NCBI GenBank assembly: GCA_001804205.1
Contig: MHFM01000015.1
Span: 5,044 to 38,955 of the forward strand
Source: Omnitrophica bacterium RIFCSPLOWO2_01_FULL_45_10b
GTDB lineage: Bacteria > Omnitrophota > Omnitrophia > Omnitrophales > Danuiimicrobiaceae
Direction: 5' to 3'
Length of the DNA stretch: 33,912 nucleotides
The notes under the pieces are model-generated. The model saw only the letters and a list, made by a program, of their open reading frames with translations, had not been told where the DNA came from and searched no databases. Made by a program: the position numbers and the translations under genes. Position 1 is the stretch's first letter. Each line of letters starts with the position of its first letter. This document shows, in pieces, positions 10,466 to 19,040 of the stretch.

Positions 10466-10840
10466 ATGGGAAAGTGGGCTAGTTTAATTACAGGTGGAAT
10501 TGCCGGAACCGTGGCGCGGTACATACTCGCAGGAGTTGTTTATCAGCTATTCGGAACCACTTTTCCTTATGGAACTTTAGCGGTTAATTTGATCGGGTGT
10601 CTTACCATTGGCTTTTTGGCAGCCTTAAGCGAGGAGAAATTTTTGTTGAGCCCAAACGCGCGGATTCTTCTCATGGTTGGTTTTTGCGGAGCATTTACCA
10701 CGTTTTCGACTTTTATGCTTGAGACCGCGAATTTAATCAAAGAAGGAGAATCACTGCGCGCTTTTGCTAATGTGGCACTTAGCGTTGTCGTTGGTTTCGT
10801 GTTATTTCGCGTAGGCATTTTGTTGGCTGAGATTTTGTAA
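10466..10840 (+). CDS. crcB: CrcB family fluoride channel
   Basis: SLITGGIAGTVARYIL, GTLAVNLIGCLTIGFLA, GFCGAFTTFSTFMLE. ATG at 10466 preceded by AGGA is a better start than the ORF-track start at 10442. Confidence 0.92.
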   Translation: MGKWASLITGGIAGTVARYILAGVVYQLFGTTFPYGTLAVNLIGCLTIGFLAALSEEKFLLSPNARILLMVGFCGAFTTFSTFMLETANLIKEGESLRAFANVALSVVVGFVLFRVGILLAEIL

Positions 10841-10841
10841 A

Positions 10842-10877
10842 CCCCGTTGAGAGATGAATCGCAAACCTCTAACGGGG
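10842..10877. other. Hairpin between crcB and the DUF190 gene
   Basis: CCCCGTT(G)AGAG-loop-CTCTAACGGGG, 11 bp with one bulge; no T-run follows. Confidence 0.65.
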
Positions 10878-10901
10878 TAAAACGGAGGAGGCAATCTTTT
10901 T

Positions 10902-11240
10902 ATGAAAATACCAGCGGACGGAAAACTTTTAAGAATTTTTATCGGAGAGGCGGACAAATGGCAGGGGCGGCCGCTCTACGAAGCGATTGTCCATTTGGCG
11001 AAGAAAGAAGGTATGGCCGGCGCTACCGCGATCAAAGGCTTTATGGGTTTTGGCTGCAAAAGCCATATGCATACCACAAAGCTTCTTAGACTTTCGGAAG
11101 ATTTGCCAATCGTTATTGAAATCGTTGACAGCGATGAGAAAATTAACAAGTTCCTACCCCATCTCGATCAAATGGTCAAAGAAGGTTTAATCACATTGGA
11201 AAAGATAAATGTGATTATGTACCGGGCGGGATCAGCTTAG
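10902..11240 (+). CDS. DUF190 (PII-like) family protein
   Basis: LLRIFIGEADKWQGRPLYEAIVHLAKKEGMAGATAIKGFMGFG is the DUF190 core; adjacent to crcB. Confidence 0.92.
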   Translation: MKIPADGKLLRIFIGEADKWQGRPLYEAIVHLAKKEGMAGATAIKGFMGFGCKSHMHTTKLLRLSEDLPIVIEIVDSDEKINKFLPHLDQMVKEGLITLEKINVIMYRAGSA

Positions 11241-11282
11241 AAGAAGCCGGCAACTTTTCGTGTTTAAAAAGTGATAATATAG

Positions 11283-12008
11283 ATGACAGAATTCCTCGTT
11301 TGGGGCGGTGCGGCCGTAGCCGCGTTTGTGGCTTCAACCCTTTCAGGGATTATCGGCTTCGGCGGCGCCATGCTTTTTCTTCCCGTTCTCGTGGCCCTTT
11401 ATGGCGTCAGAGCGTCGGTTCCCATCCTGACCGTTTCGGTTCTTTTGGGAAATGCTTCGCGGGTTTATTTTAATCGGAGAGAACTTGATTTAAAACTCGT
11501 CCTTCTTTTTTCAGCCGGCGCAATCCCATTTGCCATTTTAGGCTCCTTTGTTTATGTGGCTTTGCCGGCTTTTTGGATTAAAAAGGGAATTGGGATTTTC
11601 CTCTTGATCACGGTTCTCCTCCGCCACGTCCATTCTGAATTTAAACTAACCCAATCGTGGGTGTTTGTGCCTTTGGGAGTTGTGACCGGATTTCTTTCTG
11701 CTTTAATGGGAGGAGTAGGGCCGGTTTCCTCACCCTTTTTTCTGGCGTACGGCCTTACCAAAGAAGCTTTTGTCGGAACGGAGGCACTTTGCGCGGTGGG
11801 AATGCATCTTGTGAAATCGATTACATACAACCGTTTGCATATATTAAATGCGCGGGAACTCATCGCCGGCTTGAGTTTTGGAGGCGTAATGACCTTGGGT
11901 TCTTATGTGGCACGGAAAGTGCTTGAAAAATTGTCGCGTCAGAAGTTTTTGATGCTTGTCGAAATTTTGCTTGTGGTTGTCGGACTTGATATGCTAATTT
12001 TTAAATAA
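11283..12008 (+). CDS. TSUP/TauE-SafE family permease
   Basis: 241 aa membrane protein, STLSGIIGFGGAMLFLPVLV and second repeat GFLSALMGGVGPVSSPFFL. Confidence 0.88.
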   Translation: MTEFLVWGGAAVAAFVASTLSGIIGFGGAMLFLPVLVALYGVRASVPILTVSVLLGNASRVYFNRRELDLKLVLLFSAGAIPFAILGSFVYVALPAFWIKKGIGIFLLITVLLRHVHSEFKLTQSWVFVPLGVVTGFLSALMGGVGPVSSPFFLAYGLTKEAFVGTEALCAVGMHLVKSITYNRLHILNARELIAGLSFGGVMTLGSYVARKVLEKLSRQKFLMLVEILLVVVGLDMLIFK

Positions 12009-12027
12009 ACTGAGAAATGAGAACAAC

Positions 12028-12972
12028 ATGATTGATATCAGCCTTGGGCTTGTCCGCGTTACCGAAGCTGCCGCCATTGCCGCTTCTGCTTGGATTGGCC
12101 GCGGCGATAAGGAATCCGCAGACAAAGCAGCCACACAAGCCATGCGGGAGCGGCTTAATCAAATGGATTTTTCCGGCAAAGTAGTGATTGGCGAAGGAAA
12201 AAAGGATAATAGTTTTGGATTATACGGCGGAGAAGTGCTCGGAAAATTTGCAAAAACAAAAAACGTTCCGGTTTATGAATTGGCGGTAGATCCGATTGAC
12301 GGCACGCGCCCTACGGTAACTTCCGGTCCCGAGGCCATGAGCGTAATTGCCGTCGGAGAACAAGGGTCTCTTTTTTCCACCGCTGAATTTTATATGAATA
12401 AACTGGCATACGGCCCCGAAATTGCCCGAAAAACAGAACTTCATTTAAATGAACCCTTGAAACAAACGATCGAACGGGTATCGAAAGCCACAGGCAAGGC
12501 CGTCTCGAAAATTATGGTGTGCATTTTAGACCGGCCGCGTCATGAAAAAGCAGTCGCTGAACTGAGAAGCATCGGAGTTCGAATTAAATTGATTCAAGAT
12601 TGCGATATTTCAGGCGCGATCGCTTGCTGCCTTCCTCAAAGCGGCATTGATTTGCTTTATGGGATCGGCGGCGCGCCGGAAGGCGTGATTACCGCTTGCG
12701 CCATGAAATGTTTAAGAGGAGCGCTTCAAGTTCAAGTGATGACGAAGGAATGTAAGATTGCAGACCCCAAGATTTATTCGATTAATGATTTGGTGCGCGG
12801 CCATTGTATTTTTTCAGCGACCGGCATTACCAACGGAAGTTTATTGCGCGGCGTACGATTCACCAGCACAGGCCCGGTTACCTACAGTGTTTTCATGCGC
12901 TCCGAAAGCGGGACCATCCGCTGGATTACCGCTTATCACGGCAATTTGATGCCGCCGTCTGAGTCCGCATAA
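12028..12972 (+). CDS. glpX: Class II fructose-1,6-bisphosphatase
   Basis: VTEAAAIAASAWIGRGDKESADKAAT, GKVVIGEGKKD, VDPIDGTRPT, YGIGGAPEGVITACAMKCLRG. Confidence 0.96.
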   Translation: MIDISLGLVRVTEAAAIAASAWIGRGDKESADKAATQAMRERLNQMDFSGKVVIGEGKKDNSFGLYGGEVLGKFAKTKNVPVYELAVDPIDGTRPTVTSGPEAMSVIAVGEQGSLFSTAEFYMNKLAYGPEIARKTELHLNEPLKQTIERVSKATGKAVSKIMVCILDRPRHEKAVAELRSIGVRIKLIQDCDISGAIACCLPQSGIDLLYGIGGAPEGVITACAMKCLRGALQVQVMTKECKIADPKIYSINDLVRGHCIFSATGITNGSLLRGVRFTSTGPVTYSVFMRSESGTIRWITAYHGNLMPPSESA

Positions 12973-13082
12973 CACCCAAAGCAGCTTTTTTAATCTTGCT
13001 TAAACCCTTAAAATTGATACCATATTAGTCATCGCATTTGTTTCAGATCAACTTAACGCGTTCAACTATGGGGGGTCACCCG

Positions 13083-13376
13083 ATGAACAGAAAGTTAATT
13101 GCTTCACTCTTGATCGCAGTCGTTGCTTTTGGAGCAATTCCCACTCAAGCTTTTGCCGAAAATACGGCTGTGCATGGGACAATTAGCGGCAAAACCGTCC
13201 TTGGCGGCCTCGGTTCTTTATTGATTTGGCCTGGCATTGGGCAGTATTTGAATGACAATGAAGATAAAAAAGTTGTGACCCACGCTATTCTTGGGCTTAC
13301 CGGCATTTTTCGCCTTTGGTCAGGCTGGGATGCTTTGGTTGCCCGTCAAGGCGGACGCTGGGACGGCAAAATTTAA
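13083..13376 (+). CDS. Small secreted/membrane protein of unknown function
   Basis: Likely start ATG 13083 (MNRKLIASLLIAVVAFGAIPTQAFA signal peptide); the track start at 13038 lacks this logic. Confidence 0.65.
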   Translation: MNRKLIASLLIAVVAFGAIPTQAFAENTAVHGTISGKTVLGGLGSLLIWPGIGQYLNDNEDKKVVTHAILGLTGIFRLWSGWDALVARQGGRWDGKI

Positions 13377-13411
13377 GACTTTAGTTTTTAGCGGTTATTA
13401 AGGGGTTCTAT

Positions 13412-13451
13412 TGGGTGATGGCTAGATGAAATGGCCATCACCCATTTTTTT
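13412..13451 (+). terminator. Rho-independent terminator
   Basis: TGGGTGATGGC-loop-GCCATCACCCA (11 bp perfect) followed by TTTTTTT. Confidence 0.9.
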
Positions 13452-13501
13452 GGCAGCAGCCGGCGGGAAAATATTTCGCTAAACTCGGCGCCGCAATTTG
13501 C

Positions 13502-13507
13502 TATAAT
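13502..13507 (+). promoter_or_regulatory. Candidate -10 element (TATAAT) upstream of the YceI gene
   Basis: Exact TATAAT between the 13412-13451 terminator and the yceI RBS; no convincing -35. Confidence 0.35.
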
Positions 13508-13555
13508 ACGCTTCCTTTTACCCTAGGCTATCACTTGGATAACGAAGGAGAGATT

Positions 13556-14146
13556 ATGAAACGCCTGAAATTGCCTGTTTTTGTACTTTCCGTACTGTTC
13601 CTATTCACCCAGTCCCTTTTCGCCGCTACCTATAAGATTGATTTGGACCACACGGCAGTTTCTTTTAAGGTCCGTCATTTGCTTTCTAACGTTCAAGGGC
13701 ATTTTAAGGAATTTGAAGGCTCTTTTGTTTACGACCCCGATCATCCTGAAACTTGGAAGGCCAATACCACCATTCAGGTTGCCAGCATTGATACCAATGT
13801 AGCCCAGCGGGATAAGCATTTACGTTCCCCAGATTTCTTTGACGCAGAAAAATACCCTACCATCACCTTTGTCAGCACCGGCGTTACCGATATGACACCG
13901 AACAGCGCAAAACTAAACGGTATGCTTACGATCCATGGAGTTGAGAAACCCGTGACGCTCGATCTTGAAATTCTTGGCGTGGCGAAAGATCCTTGGGGCA
14001 ATACCCGGGCTGGTTTTTCAGCCACAACGAAAATTAATCGGAAAGATTTTGGAATTACCTGGAATAAGGCTTTAGAAGCCGGGAAAGTCTTAGTGGGCGA
14101 TGAAGTTGTGATTACGCTTGAAGTGGAAGGGTTACTTCAGGAATAA
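13556..14146 (+). CDS. YceI family periplasmic protein
   Basis: Signal peptide; YKIDLDHTAVSFKVRHLLSNVQGHFKEFEGSFVYD, KHLRSPDFFDAEKYPTITF, KLNGMLTIHGVEKPVTL are the YceI pattern. ATG 13556 with aaggag RBS. Confidence 0.95.
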   Translation: MKRLKLPVFVLSVLFLFTQSLFAATYKIDLDHTAVSFKVRHLLSNVQGHFKEFEGSFVYDPDHPETWKANTTIQVASIDTNVAQRDKHLRSPDFFDAEKYPTITFVSTGVTDMTPNSAKLNGMLTIHGVEKPVTLDLEILGVAKDPWGNTRAGFSATTKINRKDFGITWNKALEAGKVLVGDEVVITLEVEGLLQE

Positions 14147-14157
14147 GGGCAATCAAT

Positions 14158-14300
14158 TGAGCCATCGGGAAACTTTTAATCTGTCCCCGATGGCTCAGGA
14201 TTTCCTTCAAGGTAACCCTCTGCCAGCTTCATTGAACTTGAGTCTTCAATTCGATGAAGCTGGCGAGGGTGAGGGGTCGGGGGAACTCCCCGACCCCTCA
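14158..14300 (+). promoter_or_regulatory. Three adjacent strong stem-loops in the leader of the Cys-rich peptide gene
   Basis: H1 TGAGCCATCGGG/CCCGATGGCTCA (14158-14197, 12 bp); H2 ACCCTC(T)GCCAGCTTCAT/ATGAAGCTGGCGAGGGT (14215-14270, 17 bp with 1-nt bulge); H3 TGAGGGGTCGGGG/CCCCGACCCCTCA (14270-14300, 13 bp). Confidence 0.75.
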
Positions 14301-14351
14301 ATCAATTCGAACGCTAGGCGTGTAGTCAAACAACAACAAGGAGGAGTATAA

Positions 14352-14630
14352 GTGAATAAGAAAGTGAATAAGAAGAAAATGTTGTTAGCCGCTTCCGTTG
14401 CAGGTTTGGTTGCTGTCGCAGGAATGGTACTTCCGGCCAGCACCGTATTTGCAGCCGATGTTGCTTGCTCAGGTATCAATGCTTGCAAAGGAACCGGAGC
14501 TTGCGGCGGTAAGGGAAATGCCTGCGCCGGCAAAAATGCCTGCAAAGGACAAGGCTGGATGATGGTTGGATCTGAAGCTGCTTGCACAACAGCGGGCGGC
14601 ACATTAGTTCCTGCGCCAGCAGCCGTCTAA
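14352..14630 (+). CDS. Cys-rich secreted peptide, candidate MNIO-modified RiPP (bufferin-like) precursor
   Basis: GTG start after aaggaggag RBS; signal peptide ending ASTVFA; six Cys in ACSGINACKGTGACGGKGNACAGKNACKGQGW..C; immediately upstream of a DUF692-DUF2063 gene. Confidence 0.75.
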   Translation: MNKKVNKKKMLLAASVAGLVAVAGMVLPASTVFAADVACSGINACKGTGACGGKGNACAGKNACKGQGWMMVGSEAACTTAGGTLVPAPAAV

Positions 14631-14662
14631 TTTTTTAGATTGGAACAAGTGTCAATAGGATA

Positions 14663-16516
14663 ATGACGATGGCATCGAATTTATGGCCAATACTAGGTTG
14701 CGGGGCAGGACTTAGGAGCCAACATTATCCAGTGATTACCGAAACATGGCCCAAAGATGTGGATTGGTTTGAGGCCGTTTCGGAAAATTACATGGATACG
14801 GGCGGCCGCCCCCTTCATATTTTGGAAGAGGTCCGTCGGCATTATCCTATTGCACTTCACGGTACCGCACTTTCTATTGGTTCCTCAGATCCACTTAACC
14901 CCGCTTATCTCGAACGATTAAAGAAATTGATCGAACGAATCGACCCCTTTCTTGTTTCCGATCATTTGTGTTGGTCGGGCGTAGAGGGTGAGCAGCTTCA
15001 TGATTTATTGCCGCTTCCTTTTACCGAAGAATCCATTCAACATGTTGTCCGGCGCGTTCAACACATTCAGGAGTTCTTAGGCCGAAGATTCGTTTTAGAA
15101 AACGTTTCAACTTATGTGACCTATCAACATTCCGCCATGCCAGAATGGGAATTTTTAACCGAGGTAGCCAAGCGCTCAGGTTGCGGCCTTTTACTCGATA
15201 TCAATAATGTATATGTGAATGCCACGAATCATCGATTTGATCCTTATGAATACCTGCGCCACATTCCGCATGATCTCATCGCTCAGATTCATTTGGCTGG
15301 GCATACTGACATGGGCGATTTTCTTTTTGATACGCACAACAAACCAGTGATTGATTCGGTATGGGATTTATACCGAGAAGCGCTCAAGCATTGGGGCCAG
15401 GTGTCAACGTTGATCGAATGGGATGAAAACATTCCGCCCTTTGAACAGTTGCTTGAAGAAGTCAGAAAAGCAAAAGTGATTTATAAAAAGTTTGAAGGGC
15501 AAAAACCCGTCATTGCGAGGAGTTTCAACGGAACGACGAAGCAATCTGACACAACATGTCATCCTGAGGCGAAGCCGAAGGATCTCAAGATTCTTTCCGC
15601 CACCCAGACTGGCGAACCCGCCGTTCTGCTGGGCGGGCGCTCCGCTCAGAATGACAGCATTGGATTGCTTCGGCCTCATTCGGACAGCCGCCTCGCAATG
15701 ACGAATGCCGCCTCGCTTCTAGAAATTCAGCATTGGCTGAAATTACAAATTCATCCGGATGTAACATATCGTGGCACACTACCGGAAAATTTATTGAATT
15801 CTCAAGGTGGTTTACCCGGAGCGGAGCGGGTTCAAGTTTACGCCAATGGTTACCCTTCGCGGATTCGGGAATCATTAAATGAAGTTTACGAAGCAGTTCA
15901 TTATGTGTTGGGCGATGAACATTTTTCTGATTTGTGCCACGCCTATGCCGAGCACTATCACTCTCGGGATTACAACCTCAATTTTGTCGGCCGGCACATG
16001 GCCGAATTTCTGAAGGCTTCACCTTGGATTAAAGAATTTCCCTTTCTTCCGGATTTAGCAAAACTTGAATGGTTGATTTGGGAAGCGTTTCACGCATTTG
16101 ATGGCGAGCCGTTTACCCCGCTTCAGGCATCAAAAATCCCGATGGAAGATTGGGAACGTGCGCAGTTTATTTTTCAACCTTCCGCAGGACTGATTGCTTC
16201 ACCGTGGCCCATCCTTGATATCTGGCGCCTGCGCCGCGAGGCGAGGCAAGGATTGAGAGTTGATATTAAGCGCTCTCAGCAAATTTTGGTGGGGCGCAAG
16301 AATGATCAGGTGCGATGCGAACTGATTGATAAAAATCAATATCGATTAATTGAAGGGTTGCTTCAAAAACAAACTTTGGGAGCGGTATGCGAAGCTTTAG
16401 CGGAAGAAACTGAAGAGGAAGCACTTCCAATCGCCGCATGGTTTTCCAATTGGATTCAGGAAGGTTTGATTTTGCGCTGTGAAGTTCCCAAGAAAGCCGT
16501 GTTAGTGGCAAAATAG
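14663..16516 (+). CDS. DUF692 (MNIO, BufB-like) - DUF2063 (BufC-like) fusion protein
   Basis: N-terminal DUF692 motifs: GAGLRSQHYP, LHGTALSIGSSDPL, VSDHLCWSG, VLENVSTYV, LLLDINNVYVNATNH, QIHLAGHTD, TLIEWDENIP. C-terminal LLEIQHWLKLQIHPD...ERVQVYANGYPSRIRESLNEVYEAVHYVLGDEHFSDLCHAYAEHYHS is DUF2063-like. One uninterrupted 617-aa frame. Confidence 0.9.
   Translation: MTMASNLWPILGCGAGLRSQHYPVITETWPKDVDWFEAVSENYMDTGGRPLHILEEVRRHYPIALHGTALSIGSSDPLNPAYLERLKKLIERIDPFLVSDHLCWSGVEGEQLHDLLPLPFTEESIQHVVRRVQHIQEFLGRRFVLENVSTYVTYQHSAMPEWEFLTEVAKRSGCGLLLDINNVYVNATNHRFDPYEYLRHIPHDLIAQIHLAGHTDMGDFLFDTHNKPVIDSVWDLYREALKHWGQVSTLIEWDENIPPFEQLLEEVRKAKVIYKKFEGQKPVIARSFNGTTKQSDTTCHPEAKPKDLKILSATQTGEPAVLLGGRSAQNDSIGLLRPHSDSRLAMTNAASLLEIQHWLKLQIHPDVTYRGTLPENLLNSQGGLPGAERVQVYANGYPSRIRESLNEVYEAVHYVLGDEHFSDLCHAYAEHYHSRDYNLNFVGRHMAEFLKASPWIKEFPFLPDLAKLEWLIWEAFHAFDGEPFTPLQASKIPMEDWERAQFIFQPSAGLIASPWPILDIWRLRREARQGLRVDIKRSQQILVGRKNDQVRCELIDKNQYRLIEGLLQKQTLGAVCEALAEETEEEALPIAAWFSNWIQEGLILRCEVPKKAVLVAK
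15508..15703. repeat. Nested palindromic repeat inserted in frame within the DUF692-DUF2063 gene
   Basis: Perfect 13-nt terminal inverted repeats CGTCATTGCGAGG (15508-15520) / CCTCGCAATGACG (15691-15703); gaagcaatc/gattgcttc inner arms; inner TGTCATCCTGAG...GCTCAGAATGACA element. Confidence 0.85.
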
Positions 16517-16527
16517 AGGAGGTAGTT

Positions 16528-17172
16528 ATGGGTAAGCAATATTATTTTGCAGTGCTTTGTTTGGCTTTGATTTTGTCCGCTTGTACTTCCGTTCACGCTC
16601 CATCTGGATTTTTGGGAGATTACTCCCACTTTTCAGAGGAGAAGGGTGAGCACTTTCGGCAGGAATATGTAGCTGAGGGTGTTGATCTCACCAAATATAC
16701 CAAGGCAAAAGTAAATCCCGTTGAGCTTAAGTATTTTGAAAATGCCGCCGGTACATTTACCGAAGACGATTCAAATTATCTCGCCTCTCGTTTACAAGAA
16801 AGCCTTGAGGCTGAACTTGCCAATAAATACCAAGTCTTGGGGCCGGCTGAACGTCCTGATGAACGGACTCTTGTGGTAAGCCCGGCACTTGTTTATGTTA
16901 AAATGCCGGAACGCCTCCTTAATGTGGCAACCGCTTGGTTGATCGGCTTTCAATTTTCAAAAGGCGCCGCTGCTTTTGAGGCCAAATTAACAGATGGAGG
17001 GAGCGGAAAAGAACTTGCCCTTGTTACCGAACAAAGAAAATCGGGTGGTGGTATCAAGGACATCAAATCCATATTGATCGGTGGTTTTTTCAAGTTTATG
17101 CATGCCGAAGGGGCTTTTAAACGATGGGGTCAGAATTTTGTTGATCTAGGCACGCCCGAAAGCACTTCTTAA
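16528..17172 (+). CDS. DUF3313-like lipoprotein
   Basis: Lipobox LILSAC; SGFLGDYSHF near the mature N-terminus as in DUF3313 proteins; RBS gaggaggt; 11 nt downstream of the fusion gene. Confidence 0.7.
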   Translation: MGKQYYFAVLCLALILSACTSVHAPSGFLGDYSHFSEEKGEHFRQEYVAEGVDLTKYTKAKVNPVELKYFENAAGTFTEDDSNYLASRLQESLEAELANKYQVLGPAERPDERTLVVSPALVYVKMPERLLNVATAWLIGFQFSKGAAAFEAKLTDGGSGKELALVTEQRKSGGGIKDIKSILIGGFFKFMHAEGAFKRWGQNFVDLGTPESTS

Positions 17173-17197
17173 AGCAGTTAAATCTTTTTCAGGAAAC

Positions 17198-17238
17198 AAA
17201 AACTCCGTTTGAAAAAGACGGAGTTTTTGTTTTTTTTC
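17198..17238 (+). terminator. Rho-independent terminator between the DUF3313-like gene and sulP
   Basis: AAAAACTCCGT-TTGAAAAAG-ACGGAGTTTTT, 11 bp perfect, then G and T8. Confidence 0.92.
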
Positions 17239-17259
17239 GCTGGTTTTAATGGAGTAGAA

Positions 17260-18981
17260 ATGCTGAAACCAAAACTTTTTACGACCTTAAAAAATTATTC
17301 TTGGCCTGAGTTTCGCAAAGATTTCACTTCAGGCGTTGTGGTTGGCATTGTAGCCCTTCCTTTGGCGATTGCTTTTGCCATCGCCTCAGGCGTTTCTCCG
17401 GAACGGGGGTTGTTTACGGCCATTATCGCAGGCTTTCTCATTTCAGCTTTGGGAGGAAGCCGTGTGCAAATCGGAGGCCCCACAGGCGCTTTTGTTGTCA
17501 TTGTTTACAGCATTGTCCAAAAACATGGAATGGATGGGCTTCTGATTGCAACAGTCATGGCAGGAGTGTTTTTGATGATGATGGGTTTTTTCCGGTTTGG
17601 CTCCGCCATCAAATTTATCCCTTATCCTGTTGTAGTGGGCTTTACGAGCGGGATCGCGCTTATTATTTTTTCATCTCAGGTGAAAGATTTTTTTGGCCTC
17701 CCAATGGGAACGGTTCCGGCGGATTTTTGGGAGAAATGGGTCGTTTATGCTCATCATTTTGGGGGCATCAATTACTATGCTTTAGCGGTTGGCGCTATTT
17801 CGATCGTAATTATTATTTTTTGGAAGAAAGTGTCTCAACGGATTCCAGGCCCCCTCGTTGCTTTGATCGTTTCAATATTTCTGGTTCGTATTTTTCATCT
17901 TCCTGTAGAAACTATCGGAAGCCGTTTTGGAGTCATTCCTCATGTATTGCCGCCACCTTCTTTGCCGCATGTCGATTTCGAAATGGTAAGAAATATGATT
18001 CCAAGCGCCATCACCATTGCGCTTCTGGCCGGAATCGAATCTTTGCTTTCGGCGGTGGTGGCAGACGGTATGATTGGAGGAAAACACCGGCCGAATATGG
18101 AACTTGTGGCACAGGGAATTGCGAATGCCGTTTCCCCTCTCTTTGGAGGCATGCCGGCCGCAGGCGCCATTGCGCGTACGGCTACAAACATTAATAATGG
18201 AGGCCGCACTCCTGTAGCCGGAATGGTTCATGCGCTTGTCCTTTTGATGATTATGCTTTTTTTTGGGAAATGGGCCGTGCTGATTCCATTGGCAACGCTC
18301 GCCGCCATTTTAATCATCGTCGCTTATCACATGAGCGAATGGCATTCATTTTTGATGACGTTAAAAAGCCCCAAAAGCGATGTGGCCGTTTTGCTAACAA
18401 CTTTTAGCCTCACCGTGATTTTAGATTTAACGGTTGCCATTCAAGTGGGGATGCTCCTTTCGGTCTTTTTATTTATGCGGCGTATGGCGCTTGTAACCAA
18501 TGTGGAAGTTATTACACGGGAATTGGTAGACGAAGAGGAGACGGAAGACCCGAACGCTATTAGCAAAAGAGAAGTTCCGCCTCAGGTTGAAGTTTATGAA
18601 ATCAACGGGCCCTTTTTCTTCGGAGCCGTCCATCAATTTAGGGAAGCTATGAATGTTACCGGAAAAACTCCAAAAGTGAGAATTATTCGTATGCGTGATG
18701 TGCCGGCCATTGACGCCACCGGAATTCATGCGTTAAAAGAAGAGTACGCAAATTCTAAAAAGCATGGCATCGCGTTTATCTTGTCCGATGTGCATACTCA
18801 ACCACTGATTGCGCTTGAGCGATCGGGGCTTTTGGATGCGATTGGCGAAGACAATGTGTTCGGCAATATTGATGATGCTCTGAACCGGGCCCGTGAAATT
18901 TTACGCCTGCCGCCCATAGAACGCCACATTCCGTTTGTTCCTACCGTGAAACGAGAAATGAATCCCAACCCCGATCTTTAA
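17260..18981 (+). CDS. SulP family anion permease with C-terminal STAS domain
   Basis: [84 protein letters not shown] 17260 with ggag RBS; the track start at 17209 lies in the terminator loop. Confidence 0.95.
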   Translation: MLKPKLFTTLKNYSWPEFRKDFTSGVVVGIVALPLAIAFAIASGVSPERGLFTAIIAGFLISALGGSRVQIGGPTGAFVVIVYSIVQKHGMDGLLIATVMAGVFLMMMGFFRFGSAIKFIPYPVVVGFTSGIALIIFSSQVKDFFGLPMGTVPADFWEKWVVYAHHFGGINYYALAVGAISIVIIIFWKKVSQRIPGPLVALIVSIFLVRIFHLPVETIGSRFGVIPHVLPPPSLPHVDFEMVRNMIPSAITIALLAGIESLLSAVVADGMIGGKHRPNMELVAQGIANAVSPLFGGMPAAGAIARTATNINNGGRTPVAGMVHALVLLMIMLFFGKWAVLIPLATLAAILIIVAYHMSEWHSFLMTLKSPKSDVAVLLTTFSLTVILDLTVAIQVGMLLSVFLFMRRMALVTNVEVITRELVDEEETEDPNAISKREVPPQVEVYEINGPFFFGAVHQFREAMNVTGKTPKVRIIRMRDVPAIDATGIHALKEEYANSKKHGIAFILSDVHTQPLIALERSGLLDAIGEDNVFGNIDDALNRAREILRLPPIERHIPFVPTVKREMNPNPDL

Positions 18982-19040
18982 AAACTACCCCTTGAAATAC
19001 ATCTGTTTTCCAATAGAATCTTTCCGGCGCACTTAATCAA

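Noticed and set aside
14158-14197. Hairpin H1 as a Rho-independent terminator for yceI
   Set aside because: No T-run follows; considered instead as part of the structured leader.
14246-14602. 118-aa antisense ORF over the hairpin leader and Cys-rich peptide gene
   Set aside because: Low-complexity Pro/Ala-rich translation, antisense to a better-supported gene with signal peptide and RBS.
15404-15875. Antisense ORFs 15404-15679 and 15585-15875 (e.g. RSVETPRNDG, CHSERSARPAERRV)
   Set aside because: They translate the palindromic repeat; such peptides are typical spurious repeat-derived ORFs.
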